Shown here one piece after another: positions 35,235 to 45,794 of a stretch of 64,000 nt of DNA. Source of the DNA: Blastococcus sp. VKM Ac-2987 (GTDB lineage: Bacteria > Actinomycetota > Actinomycetes > Mycobacteriales > Geodermatophilaceae); contig NZ_JAPVBG010000001.1 of NCBI RefSeq assembly GCF_026967805.1, forward strand, positions 1,240,047 through 1,304,046, given 5' to 3'. Position numbers and translations under genes: made by a program. The notes beneath the pieces are model-generated. The model saw only the letters and a list, made by a program, of their open reading frames with translations. It had not been told where the DNA came from and searched no databases. Position 1 is the first letter of the stretch, and each line of letters starts with the position of its first letter.

Positions 35235-35828
35235 ATGAGCGCCGGGCCCGCTGGGAGCACCCCCAAGGCAGCGGTCCGCGCCGCACTGCTGCGCCGCCGG
35301 CGCGACCGTGGCCTCGACGAGCGGGCGAGGGGCTCCGCCGCGGTGGCCGCGACCCTCGCCGCGCGGCTGGCGGGGACGCCGGTGATCGCGGCGTTCGTGC
35401 CGGACGGGGCCGAGGCCGGCTCCGGCCACCTCCCCGGGGCCCTCGCCGCGACCGGTGCCCGCGTGCTGCTGCCGGTCGTGCCCGCGCGGGGCGGCGAGCT
35501 GGACTGGGCGGAGCACTCCGGCGAGCTCGTGCCCGGCCGGTTCGGCCTGCTGGAGCCCCCGGGGCCGCGGCTGGGCCGCGCGGCGATCGGCGCGGCCGGT
35601 GCCGTGGTCGTCCCGGCGGTCGCGGTCGCCCGCGACGGGGCCCGGCTGGGCCGCGGCGGCGGGTACTACGACCGCGCCCTGCGGCACGCCCGACCGGGCG
35701 CGGTGCTGGTCGCCGTCGTCTTCGACGACGAGCTGGTCGACCGGCTGCCCACCGAGCCGCACGACGCGCGGGTGACCGCCGTGGTGACCCCGTCCGGCGG
35801 ATGGCAGGCGCTACCGGCGGGTCACTGA
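35235..35828 (+). CDS. 5-formyltetrahydrofolate cyclo-ligase
   Basis: 197 residues. The phosphate-binding signature LGRGGGYYDRALRH and the N-terminal KAAVRAALLRRRR are standard for the family, which converts 5-formyl-THF with ATP to 5,10-methenyl-THF and so returns stored folate to the one-carbon pool. ATG 35235. It lies divergent from galU as in other Actinobacteria, and ends 43 bases before the MatC gene on the same strand. Confidence 0.94.
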   Translation: MSAGPAGSTPKAAVRAALLRRRRDRGLDERARGSAAVAATLAARLAGTPVIAAFVPDGAEAGSGHLPGALAATGARVLLPVVPARGGELDWAEHSGELVPGRFGLLEPPGPRLGRAAIGAAGAVVVPAVAVARDGARLGRGGGYYDRALRHARPGAVLVAVVFDDELVDRLPTEPHDARVTAVVTPSGGWQALPAGH

Positions 35829-35870
35829 CACAGTGGACCCGCCGCAGACCCCGACGCCGTGGGAGGGACC

Positions 35871-37208
35871 GTGTCCCCCGAGATCGTGACCATCCTGGCG
35901 CTGGTCGTCATCTTCGCCATCGCCACGTTCCTACCGATCAACATGGGGGCGCTGGCGTTCGTCGCCGCCTTCGTCGTCGGCACCCTGTCGGTCGGGCTGA
36001 CGACCGACGACATCATCGGCGGCTTCCCCGCCGGGCTGGTGCTGACGCTGATCGGCGTCACGTACCTGTTCGCCATCGCGCAGAACAACGGCACCGTCGA
36101 CCTGCTGGTCCGCGGTGCGGTGAAGCTGGTCGGCGGCCACGTGGCCGCCATCCCCTGGGTGATGTTCTTCGTGACGGCGGTGCTCACCGCCATCGGGGCG
36201 CTGTCCCCGGCGGCGGTGGCGATCATCGCGCCGATCGCGCTCACCTTCGCCGCGCGGCACGGGATCAGCCCGCTGCTGATGGGGATGATGGTCATCCACG
36301 GCGCCCAGGGCGGCGGCTTCTCCCCCATCAGCGTCTACGGCGTCACGGTCAACACCATCGTGGACAACGAGGGCCTGCCCAGCAGCCCGCTGGCGGTGTT
36401 CCTCGGGGCGCTGTTCTTCAACATCGCCATCGCGCTCGTCCTGTTCTTCGTCCTGGGCGGCCGGAAGCTGATCGGCCGCAAGGTGGCCGCGGAGCCGATC
36501 CCGCACAGCGAGCACGCCCACGGCACGCTGGTCCGCGGCCACGGGGCCGCGCCCGGGCCCGGTGTCGGCGGGGACGACGACGAGCACATCCACCCCGACC
36601 GCCCGGAACCCGTCCGGTTCGAGCAGGTCCTCACGCTGATCGGGCTGGCCGTCGTCGCCGTGCTGGCCCTGGTCTTCGACCTGGACATCGGGTTCGTGGC
36701 GATCACCGTCGCCGTCGTCCTGGCGCTGTTCTCCGCGCAGCAGCACAAGGGCGCGGTCACCCAGATCAGCTGGTCGACGATCCTGCTGATCGCCGGCGTG
36801 CTGACGTTCGTCTCCGTGCTGGAGGCGGCCGGCACCATCGACTACGTCGGCGACGCCGTCATCGGGCTCGGCGTGCCGCTGCTCATCGCCCTGCTGCTGG
36901 CCTACATCGGCGGGGTGGTGTCGGCCTTCGCCTCGTCGACGGCGATCATCGGCGTCGCCATCCTGCTCGCGGTGCCGTTCCTGGAGGCCGGCCAGATCAG
37001 CGCCGTGGGCGTCGTGGTCGCCCTGTCGGTCGCCTCGACCATCGTGGACGTGAGCCCGTTCTCCACGAACGGGGCGCTCGTCCTGGCCAACGCGCAGGAC
37101 GTCGACCGCGACCGCTTCTACAAGCAGATCCTGGCCTACGCCGCGATCGTCGTGGCCGTCGGACCGCTGCTGTCGTGGCTGGTCTTCGTCGTCCCCGGGT
37201 GGCTGTGA
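35871..37208 (+). CDS. Dicarboxylate/malonate carrier, MatC/SLC13-like permease
   Basis: 445 residues and about 11-12 membrane helices, split by a His/Asp/Glu-rich cytoplasmic loop (about 210-250). The N-terminal half matches the MatC_N pattern (FLPINMGALAFVAAFVVG, GGFPAGLVLTLIGVTYLF, GAQGGGFSPISVYG); the second half has the SLC13-like hairpin region SSTAIIGVAILLAVPF and STIVDVSPFSTNGALVLAN. It should import a dicarboxylate such as malonate. GTG 35871 has GGGAGGG four bases upstream, better than GTG 35859. It precedes CaiB-type and carboxyltransferase genes. Confidence 0.85.
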   Translation: MSPEIVTILALVVIFAIATFLPINMGALAFVAAFVVGTLSVGLTTDDIIGGFPAGLVLTLIGVTYLFAIAQNNGTVDLLVRGAVKLVGGHVAAIPWVMFFVTAVLTAIGALSPAAVAIIAPIALTFAARHGISPLLMGMMVIHGAQGGGFSPISVYGVTVNTIVDNEGLPSSPLAVFLGALFFNIAIALVLFFVLGGRKLIGRKVAAEPIPHSEHAHGTLVRGHGAAPGPGVGGDDDEHIHPDRPEPVRFEQVLTLIGLAVVAVLALVFDLDIGFVAITVAVVLALFSAQQHKGAVTQISWSTILLIAGVLTFVSVLEAAGTIDYVGDAVIGLGVPLLIALLLAYIGGVVSAFASSTAIIGVAILLAVPFLEAGQISAVGVVVALSVASTIVDVSPFSTNGALVLANAQDVDRDRFYKQILAYAAIVVAVGPLLSWLVFVVPGWL

Positions 37209-37293
37209 CCCACCTGGCGCGAGATACCTCAGCGCTGAGAGACTTTTCGAGCGCCTCCGGCGAACCGGCGGCCACGGACCGAGGGAGCCCACC

Positions 37294-38481
37294 ATGCCCG
37301 GACCTCTCGACGGCGTCCTCGTCGTCGACCTCACCCGCGCCCTGGCGGGGCCGCACGCCGCGATGATGCTGGGCGATCTCGGCGCCCGCGTCATCAAGGT
37401 GGAGAGCCCCGGTAGCGGGGACGACACCCGCGGCTGGGGGCCGCCGTTCGTGCAGCCGGAGCAGGGTGACCGCGAGTCGACGTACTTCCTGTCGACGAAC
37501 AAGAACAAGGAGTCGATCACCCTCGACCTCAACGACGAGGCGGACAAGAGGGTCCTCACCGAGCTGCTGCGGCGCGCGGACGTGCTGCTGGAGAACTTCC
37601 GTCCCGGCACGCTGGCGCGGCTCGGTTTCGGCACCGACGTGCTCGCCGGGCTGAACCCCCGGCTGGTCACCCTCGCCATCAGCGGCTTCGGCCACGACGG
37701 CCCCGAGGGCGGCCGGGCCGGCTACGACCAGATCGCCCAGGGCGAGGCCGGGCTGATGTCGCTGACCGGCTCGGGGCCCGACGACCCGCAGCGGGTCGGC
37801 GTCCCGATCGGCGACCTGCTGGCCGGCATGTACGGCGCCTACGGCGTGGTCGCCGCGCTCGTGGAGCGGGAGCGGACCGGCCGCGGTCAGGTGGTGCGCA
37901 CCTCGCTGCTGGCCGCGATCGTCGGTGTGCACGCCTTCCAGGGGACGGCGTGGACGGTGGCCGGGAAGGTCGGCGCCGCGCAGGGCAACCACCACCCCTC
38001 GATCGCCCCCTACGGCCTGTTCCACTGCAAGGACGGCAGCGTGCAGCTGTCCTGCGGCAGCGAGTCGCTGTGGCGGAAGCTGTGCGCGGAGTTCGACCTG
38101 GACCCCGAGGCGCCGGGGCTGGCGACCAACGGGGAGCGGGTGGACCGCCGCCAGGAGGTCATCGAGCTGCTGGAGGGCGTCTTCGCCGACATCCCTCCCG
38201 AGGACCTGCTCGCCCGGCTGAACGCCGCCGGCATCCCCGCGGGGAAGGTGCGCACCATCGACGAGGTCTACGGGTGGGACCAGACGCTCTCCCAGGGCCT
38301 GCTCGTCGACGTCGAGCACGCGACGCTGGGCGCCCTGCAGCTGCCCGGGCCGCCGCTGCGCTTCTTCTCGCCCGGTGCCGACGGCGAGACCGAGACCACC
38401 CGGCGGGAGCACGCCGCTCCCCCGGTGCTCGGCGCCGACGGCGACGCGATCCGCGCATGGCTGGACGGTTCGACCCCGTGA
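37294..38481 (+). CDS. CaiB/BaiF family CoA-transferase
   Basis: 395 residues, class III CoA-transferase. Marks are LTRALAGPHAAMMLGDLGARVIKVE, FLSTNKNKESITLDL, the catalytic-Asp region VGVPIGDLLAGMYGAYGVVAAL and the helical cap with PSIAPYGLFHCKDG. It moves CoA between acyl groups. ATG 37294 follows GAGGGAG; its end overlaps the carboxyltransferase start as GTGA. With the upstream MatC carrier and downstream AccD3-like protein, a path that activates and processes an imported dicarboxylate can be proposed, but the acyl substrate is not readable. A CTCAGCGCTGAG palindrome lies at 37228-37239. Confidence 0.92.
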   Translation: MPGPLDGVLVVDLTRALAGPHAAMMLGDLGARVIKVESPGSGDDTRGWGPPFVQPEQGDRESTYFLSTNKNKESITLDLNDEADKRVLTELLRRADVLLENFRPGTLARLGFGTDVLAGLNPRLVTLAISGFGHDGPEGGRAGYDQIAQGEAGLMSLTGSGPDDPQRVGVPIGDLLAGMYGAYGVVAALVERERTGRGQVVRTSLLAAIVGVHAFQGTAWTVAGKVGAAQGNHHPSIAPYGLFHCKDGSVQLSCGSESLWRKLCAEFDLDPEAPGLATNGERVDRRQEVIELLEGVFADIPPEDLLARLNAAGIPAGKVRTIDEVYGWDQTLSQGLLVDVEHATLGALQLPGPPLRFFSPGADGETETTRREHAAPPVLGADGDAIRAWLDGSTP

Positions 38482-40007
38482 GCGAGCGACCCGCCCGGCT
38501 CGACGCCCGGGCCCTGCGCGACCTGGTCCTCGACCCCGGGTCGTGGCGGTCCTGGGACTCCCCCGTCCCACCCCGCGACGTCACCCCCGGCTACGCCGCC
38601 GAGCTGGCCCGCGCGGCGGAGCAGTCGCGGCAGGACGAGTCGATCATCACCGGGGAGGGGACGCTGTGCGGCCGCCGCGTCGCCGTCGTCGCCGGAGAGT
38701 TCGGCTTCCTGGCCGGCTCCATCGGCGTCGCCGCCGCGGAACGGCTGACCGCGGCCGTGGAGCGGGCCACCGACGAGGGGCTGCCGCTGCTGGCGGCCCC
38801 GGTGTCCGGCGGCACCCGGATGCAGGAGGGCACCGTCGCCTTCCTCCAGATGATCGGCATCACCGCGGCCATCGCCCGGCACAAGGAGGCCGGGCTGCCC
38901 TACCTGGTCTACCTGCGCCACCCCACCTTCGGCGGCGTGCTCGCCTCCTGGGGCTCGCTCGGGCACGTCACCATCGCCGAGCCCGGGGCCTCGATCGGCT
39001 TCCTGGGCCCGCGGGTGTTCGAGGCGCTCTACGGCGAGCCGTTCCCCGCGGACGTGCAGACCGCGGAGAACCTCGCCGAGCACGGCATGATCGACGCCGT
39101 CGTCCCGCACGAGGAGATCGCCGAGGTCGCCGACCGCGCCCTGCGGGTGCTCTCCGCCCGGCAGACCTGGCACCAGGACGTCCGGGACGCCGAGCGCCCC
39201 ACCCCCGACGACGGCACCGACGCCGACGACCCGGAGGACGGGCGCAGCGCCTGGGACGTCGTGACGGCGTCCCGGCGCGCGGACCGGCCCGGGGTGCGGC
39301 GGCTGCTGCGCACCGCGGCCACCGACGTCGTCGGCCTGTCGGGGACCGGGGCCGGGGAGAAGGACCCGGGTCTGCTGCTGGCGCTGGCCCGCTTCGGCGG
39401 GGCCCCGTGCGTGGTGCTGGGCCAGGACCGGCGCGGGCAGTCGATGACGGCGCCGTTGGGCCCGGCCGCGCTGCGGGAGGCCCGCCGCGGCATGCACCTG
39501 GCCGAGCAGCTGCGGCTGCCGCTGGTGACGCTCATCGACACCCCGGGGGCGGCGCTGTCCCGCGAGGCGGAGGAGGGCGGTCTGGCCGGGGAGATCGCCC
39601 GCTGCCTGCACGACCTGGTGGTGCTCAAGGCGCCGACGCTGGCGGTGCTGCTCGGGCAGGGCACCGGCGGCGGGGCGCTGGCGCTCGTGCCGGCCGACCG
39701 GGTGCTGGCCGCCGCGAACGGCTGGCTGGGCCCGCTCCCGCCCGAGGGCGCCTCGGCGATCGTGCACCGCACCGTCGACCGGGCCGACGAGATGGCGGCG
39801 GACCAGGGGGTGCGCGCCACCGACCTGTGGCGGGCCGGGATCGTCGACCGGGTGGTGCCCGAGCGGCCCGACGCCGCCGACGAGCCGGCCGAGTTCTGCC
39901 TGCGGCTCGGCCGGGTGCTGGGCGAGGAGCTGGCCGGCCTGCTCGGCCGGGACGACACCGAGCGCTACCGCACCCGGCTGCACCGCTACCGCAACCTCGG
40001 CCGCTGA
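38478..40007 (+). CDS. accD3: Acyl-CoA carboxyltransferase, AccD3-like
   Basis: 509 residues holding both carboxyltransferase halves in one chain. The N-terminal half (AccD-like, about 30-240) has GGTRMQEGTVAFLQM and LASWGSLGHVTIAEPGASIGFLGPRV; the C-terminal half (AccA-like, about 260-500) has LVTLIDTPGAALSREAEEGG and LGQGTGGGALAL. The layout and wording follow M. tuberculosis AccD3 (Rv0904c), whose substrate is not settled. The zinc-ribbon Cys of classical AccD are absent. No biotin carboxylase or biotin carrier gene lies near, so it must borrow an AccA-type partner or act in decarboxylation or transfer. GTG 38478 overlaps the CoA-transferase stop. Confidence 0.88.
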   Translation: MSERPARLDARALRDLVLDPGSWRSWDSPVPPRDVTPGYAAELARAAEQSRQDESIITGEGTLCGRRVAVVAGEFGFLAGSIGVAAAERLTAAVERATDEGLPLLAAPVSGGTRMQEGTVAFLQMIGITAAIARHKEAGLPYLVYLRHPTFGGVLASWGSLGHVTIAEPGASIGFLGPRVFEALYGEPFPADVQTAENLAEHGMIDAVVPHEEIAEVADRALRVLSARQTWHQDVRDAERPTPDDGTDADDPEDGRSAWDVVTASRRADRPGVRRLLRTAATDVVGLSGTGAGEKDPGLLLALARFGGAPCVVLGQDRRGQSMTAPLGPAALREARRGMHLAEQLRLPLVTLIDTPGAALSREAEEGGLAGEIARCLHDLVVLKAPTLAVLLGQGTGGGALALVPADRVLAAANGWLGPLPPEGASAIVHRTVDRADEMAADQGVRATDLWRAGIVDRVVPERPDAADEPAEFCLRLGRVLGEELAGLLGRDDTERYRTRLHRYRNLGR

Positions 40008-40014
40008 CCCCACT

Positions 40015-40037
40015 GTTGATCAGGTCACCTGATCAAC
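40015..40037 (+). terminator. Hairpin after the carboxyltransferase
   Basis: GTTGATCAGG-TCA-CCTGATCAAC, a perfect 10-bp stem with a 3-base loop, begins 8 bases past the stop. It is the first of two hairpins in a row. Confidence 0.65.
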
Positions 40038-40042
40038 GGTGC

Positions 40043-40072
40043 TCCTGGCTCACCGCCGACGGTGAGCCAGGA
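40043..40072 (+). terminator. Second, 13-bp hairpin
   Basis: TCCTGGCTCACCG (40043-40055) and its exact complement (40060-40072) have a 4-base loop. A third copy of GTGAGCCAGG follows at 40082-40091 and could pair with the first arm instead. Confidence 0.55.
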
Positions 40073-40180
40073 CCACCGGTGGTGAGCCAGGGCCCACGAT
40101 GCCGCGCCGCCACGGCTGGCACCATCGACGTCAGCGCACCGCGAGGTGCGATCCGCACCGAGCTGGAGCACCGAGCCGAC

Positions 40181-40633
40181 ATGGCGCACCCCGCAGGCCC
40201 TGGCCCCACCGAGCCGGTCGTCCGGCCCGCGCCGCACCGGTGGGTCTGGTACGCCCTCGGCGGCGGGCTCCCCGAGCGGCACCGCGCCTGGGTGCTGCAC
40301 GACACGACCACCGACACCTGGTGGATGCGGCACGTCGCCCGGATGCTCGTCCAGCTGGCGGTGCCGATCGCGCTGGTGGTGACCCTGCTGCCCGCCCCGC
40401 TGGCGCTGCGCCTGGCGGTCGCCGGTGGCGGGATCTTCCTGGGGCTCATCTTCTCGTTGGCCTACATGCCGGAGACCACCGAGAACCGGGTGGTCAAGGC
40501 CGGCTACCCGGCGGGCACCGCCACCGCGGTCCGGGACCGGGCCGGCCTCGGCCGCCAGCAGCGGGAGACCGAGCGGAAGCGTGCCGCGGCGGCCAGGCGG
40601 GCCGCGCGCTACCGGGGGCGCACCGGCCGCTGA
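40181..40633 (+). CDS. DUF5313 membrane protein
   Basis: 150 residues. The DUF5313 pattern is clear: WVWYALGGGLPERHRAWVLHDTT, WWMRHVARMLVQ, two helices (about 58-76 and 82-98), then YMPETTENRVVKAGYP and a basic tail. The family is actinobacterial and of unknown function. ATG 40181 has no strong ribosome binding site (GAGCCGAC just before). It converges on the UvrA-like gene, whose stop lies 9 bases beyond. Confidence 0.85.
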   Translation: MAHPAGPGPTEPVVRPAPHRWVWYALGGGLPERHRAWVLHDTTTDTWWMRHVARMLVQLAVPIALVVTLLPAPLALRLAVAGGGIFLGLIFSLAYMPETTENRVVKAGYPAGTATAVRDRAGLGRQQRETERKRAAAARRAARYRGRTGR

Positions 40634-40642
40634 TCCCGTGCG

Positions 40643-43033
<2,391 letters not shown>

Positions 43034-43049
43034 CAGGCCTCCGGGCCGC

Positions 43050-43460
43050 TCAGGTCAGCTGCTGGATGCGGATCATGTTGCCCGCCGGGTCTCGGAAGGC
43101 GCAGTCGCGGAGGCCGTAGGGCTGGTCGGTCGGCTCCTGGACGACCTCGGCGCCGCCTCCCTCCAGCTTCGCGAAGGTGCCGTCGAGATCGGTCGTGGCC
43201 AGGTTGACGCCGAAGAAGCTGCCCTTGGCCATCAGCTCAAGGATGGTGCGCTGGTCCTCGTCGGTCAGGCCCGGGCCGGCGGTCGGCGGGTGCAGCACGA
43301 TCGCGGTGTCGGGCTGCCCGGGCGGGCCGACCGTGATCCAGCGCAGGCCCTCGTACCCGACGTCGAGGCGGACCTCGAAGCCGAGGACGTCGCGGTAGAA
43401 GGCCAGCGAGGCCTCCGGGTCGGAGTGCGGGAGGAAGCTCGAGTGGATGGTGATGTCCAT
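43050..43460 (-). CDS. VOC (glyoxalase/bleomycin-resistance) family protein
   Basis: 136 residues with the paired beta-alpha-beta-beta-beta modules of the VOC fold: SFLPHSDPEASLAFYRDVLGFEVRLD at the start and DCAFRDPAGNMIRIQQL at the end, where a metal-ligand Glu is normally found but Arg/Gln lie here. The function could be binding or sequestration rather than catalysis. ATG 43460 is 5 bases after the stop of an AraC regulator, a common actinobacterial operon pair. The UvrA-like ATPase follows, so the three genes may form a small stress or resistance operon (inference). Confidence 0.88.
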   Translation of the reverse strand: MDITIHSSFLPHSDPEASLAFYRDVLGFEVRLDVGYEGLRWITVGPPGQPDTAIVLHPPTAGPGLTDEDQRTILELMAKGSFFGVNLATTDLDGTFAKLEGGGAEVVQEPTDQPYGLRDCAFRDPAGNMIRIQQLT

Positions 43461-43465
43461 GGCCG

Positions 43466-43936
43466 TCACGCTAGGGACGGCTCCGGAGCCGGCGCTTCTC
43501 GATTCCTGACCGGTCTGGTCACCCGCTTGGCCACGCACGCCGGCATCCCCGCCGTCGCCCGGCCCTCCTGGCGTCGGTAGACGCTGGGCGGCATGCCGAC
43601 CAGCTCGGCGAAACGGGTGCTGAAGGTGCCCAGCGACGAGCAGCCGACCGCGAAGCAGACCTCGGTGACGCTGAGGTCGCCGCGCCGCAGCAGGGCCATC
43701 GCCCGCTCGATGCGACGGGTCATCAGGTACGCGTAGGGGGACTCGCCGAAGGCGGCCCGGAACTCGCGGCTGAGGTGCCCGGCCGACATGTGCGCGCCCC
43801 GCGCCAGCGCCTCGACGTCGAGCGGCTGGGCGTACTCCCGGTCGATCCGGTCCCGGACCCGGCGCAGCCGCGCGAGGTCGCGCAGCCGCTGATCTGCGGC
43901 GGATCCGCTGGTCACCCCGGGATCGTGCCACGTCAC
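43466..43936 (-). CDS. AraC family transcriptional regulator
   Basis: 156 residues, essentially only the double helix-turn-helix domain: DREYAQPLDVEALARGAHMSAGHLSREFRAAFGESPYAYLMTRRIERAMALL and VTEVCFAVGCSSLGTFSTRFAELVGMPPSVYRR. No sensor domain is present, so it may act without ligand, as in SoxS/MarA-type regulators. It is immediately upstream of the VOC gene and probably controls this operon. GTG 43915 (VTSGSAADQ) is a possible shorter start. Confidence 0.9.
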   Translation of the reverse strand: MTWHDPGVTSGSAADQRLRDLARLRRVRDRIDREYAQPLDVEALARGAHMSAGHLSREFRAAFGESPYAYLMTRRIERAMALLRRGDLSVTEVCFAVGCSSLGTFSTRFAELVGMPPSVYRRQEGRATAGMPACVAKRVTRPVRNREAPAPEPSLA

Positions 43937-44059
43937 GGCGACGCGGACCCGGTGCTCCTCCCTCCCGGCATGAGAGCACTCTCACGCGCAGGCCACGGCT
44001 CCCTCATGCTCGACGGGAAGGGTCTGGACGACACCGACTCCCGACCCGGAAGGCACCTC

Positions 44060-44539
44060 ATGCGTCTCGCCCCCGCCCTGCTCGCACCGCTGACCGTCCT
44101 GGCGCTCGCCGGCTGCGGAGGCGATCCGACGGACGAGACCGCGGCCGGTGCCTCGACCGCCACGTCGACGTCCACCTCCACGTCGACGGCCACCGTCACG
44201 TCCCCGTCGTCCAGCGCCGCCCAGCAGCCGCCGACGGACTCCGGGTCACCGCAGACCCCTGGGACGCGGCCGGCTCCGGACACCTGCACCGACCTGCCCG
44301 AGTCGGCCGACGGCGGCTACGCGGTCGCCGACGCCGGCACGGTCACCGTGACCCGGAACGGTGACCGCCTGGTCCTGGGCCAGGTGGCCCCGGCCGCCGG
44401 CTGGGAGACCGAGTCGGTCGAGGAGGAGGACCGCGAGATCGAGGTCGAGTTCCGCGGCGACGGCATCGAGCTCGACTTCGAGGCCGAGATCGAGGACGGC
44501 GGCCGCCTCGACGTCGAGGTCTGCCACGACGACGACTGA
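44060..44539 (+). CDS. Lipoprotein of unknown function
   Basis: 159 residues. The signal ends in the lipobox LALAGC, so the Cys should be lipid-modified and the protein held on the outer face of the membrane. A Thr/Ser/Pro-rich linker (about 30-75, a candidate site for Pmt mannosylation) leads to a small beta-rich, very acidic domain with VTVTRNGDRLVLGQVAPAAGW and EEEDREIEVEF; two Cys (in DTCTDL and EVCHDD) may form a disulfide. GGAAGG precedes ATG 44060. The domain is not recognised. Confidence 0.8.
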   Translation: MRLAPALLAPLTVLALAGCGGDPTDETAAGASTATSTSTSTSTATVTSPSSSAAQQPPTDSGSPQTPGTRPAPDTCTDLPESADGGYAVADAGTVTVTRNGDRLVLGQVAPAAGWETESVEEEDREIEVEFRGDGIELDFEAEIEDGGRLDVEVCHDDD

Positions 44540-44699
44540 TCGCCCCGACCCCGGCGCGGACGCCCGCCGCGCGCGGGCGCAGGGGTGACACTCCGCCACG
44601 CGCGTGGACGCGCGGTGCGGGGATGGCGCATCATTGGCAGTCGCCGGGTGCGAGTGCCAACTCGGCGCCCACCTCCGCACGACCAGGGAGAGCACCACC

Positions 44700-45044
44700 G
44701 TGCCCACGTACCAGTACGCCTGCACCAACGCCGAGGGCAAGCACGAGTTCGAGGTCGTGCAGTCCTTCAGCGACCCGTCCCTGACCGAGTGCCCCGAGTG
44801 CGGCGCCCCGGTGCGCAAGGTCTACGGCTCGGTCGGCGTCGTCTTCAAGGGCTCGGGCTTCTACCGCACCGACAGCCGGAAGAGCAGCTCGGCGTCGGAG
44901 ACCGCGGGCAACGGCTCGTCCACCGGCACCTCGACGCCGGCGGCGGCCAAGGAGGGCTCGTCGAGCAAGGAGGGCTCGTCGAGCTCCACCGGCTCCTCGA
45001 CCACGTCGACGACGTCCGGCAGCGGGGCCAAGGCCGCCAACTGA
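44700..45044 (+). CDS. FmdB-family zinc-ribbon protein (Rv0991c-like)
   Basis: 114 residues. An N-terminal FmdB domain (PTYQYACTN, QSFSDPSLTECPECGAPVRKVYGSVGVVFKGSGFYRTDSR) is followed by a Ser/Thr/Gly-rich tail. In M. tuberculosis the equivalent gene (Rv0991c, Ruc) is a redox-regulated chaperone that uses its zinc cysteines as the switch. Here only C8, C31 and C34 are present; the second Cys of the first knuckle is lost within an AEGK insertion, with H15 nearby. GTG 44700 has GGGAGAG upstream. Confidence 0.88.
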   Translation: MPTYQYACTNAEGKHEFEVVQSFSDPSLTECPECGAPVRKVYGSVGVVFKGSGFYRTDSRKSSSASETAGNGSSTGTSTPAAAKEGSSSKEGSSSSTGSSTTSTTSGSGAKAAN

Positions 45045-45132
45045 CGGCGGCGGGTCGTCCACAGGGACGTCCGCTCTCCACAGTTCGCCGCGGCCGGGGC
45101 CCGTGCGGGTCCCCGGCGCGCAGGGTCGGGGC

Positions 45133-45756
45133 ATGCCGCGCCTGCGCCGTCCCCGCTCCCCGCTGCTGGTGGCCCGCCGGGCCGCGGCCGCCCTGCTCGC
45201 CGCCCTCGCGCTGGCGCTCGCCCTCCGGCCGGGGCCGGCCCCGGCCGGGGAAGCCGCACCGGCCACCGTGCCCGTCGTGGTCGCCGCGGCCGACCTGGCC
45301 GCCGGTACCGCGCTGACCCCCGATCACCTCGCACTGGTCCGGCTGCCGCCGGGGGCGGTGCCCGACGGCGTCGTGGGCACCCCCGGGCTGCTGGTGCACC
45401 GGGTGCTCGCCGGGCACGTCCGCCGCGGTGAGCCGCTCAGCGACGCCCGGCTGGTCGGCGCCGGGCTGAGCTCGCTGCTGCCACCGGGGCAGGTGGCGGC
45501 CCCCGTGCGGCTGGCGGACCTGACGGTCGCCGCGCTGGTCCGCGCCGGCGACCGGGTCGACGTCCTCGCGACCGGGACCGAGCCGGGCTCCGCCGACCGG
45601 GTGGCCGGGGGCGCGCTCGTCCTGGCCGCGCCCGCCGCGGACGCGGGCGACCCCGGTGCCGGGCTGCTGGTGCTGGCCGTGGACGAGGCCACCGCGGCGC
45701 GGCTCGCCGCCGCCTCGGCCGGCGCCACGCTCACCGTCAGCCTGCCGCCGCCCTGA
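45133..45756 (+). CDS. SAF-domain (CpaB/RcpC-like) protein
   Basis: 207 residues. A basic start and hydrophobic helix (about 15-35) act as a membrane anchor, followed by the SAF domain (about 45-115: VPVVVAAADLAAGTALTPDHLALVRLP, then HVRRGEPLSDARL) and a second part resembling the CpaB RcpC region (GDRVDVLATG). CpaB is a Flp-pilus assembly protein, but no tad genes are nearby; the same lone SAF gene lies next to the FmdB gene in other Actinobacteria. ATG 45133 is the family-like start. Role unknown. Confidence 0.8.
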   Translation: MPRLRRPRSPLLVARRAAAALLAALALALALRPGPAPAGEAAPATVPVVVAAADLAAGTALTPDHLALVRLPPGAVPDGVVGTPGLLVHRVLAGHVRRGEPLSDARLVGAGLSSLLPPGQVAAPVRLADLTVAALVRAGDRVDVLATGTEPGSADRVAGGALVLAAPAADAGDPGAGLLVLAVDEATAARLAAASAGATLTVSLPPP

Positions 45757-45794
45757 GACCACCGGTCGCGCGGATCCGGGACCGGACGGCTTGG

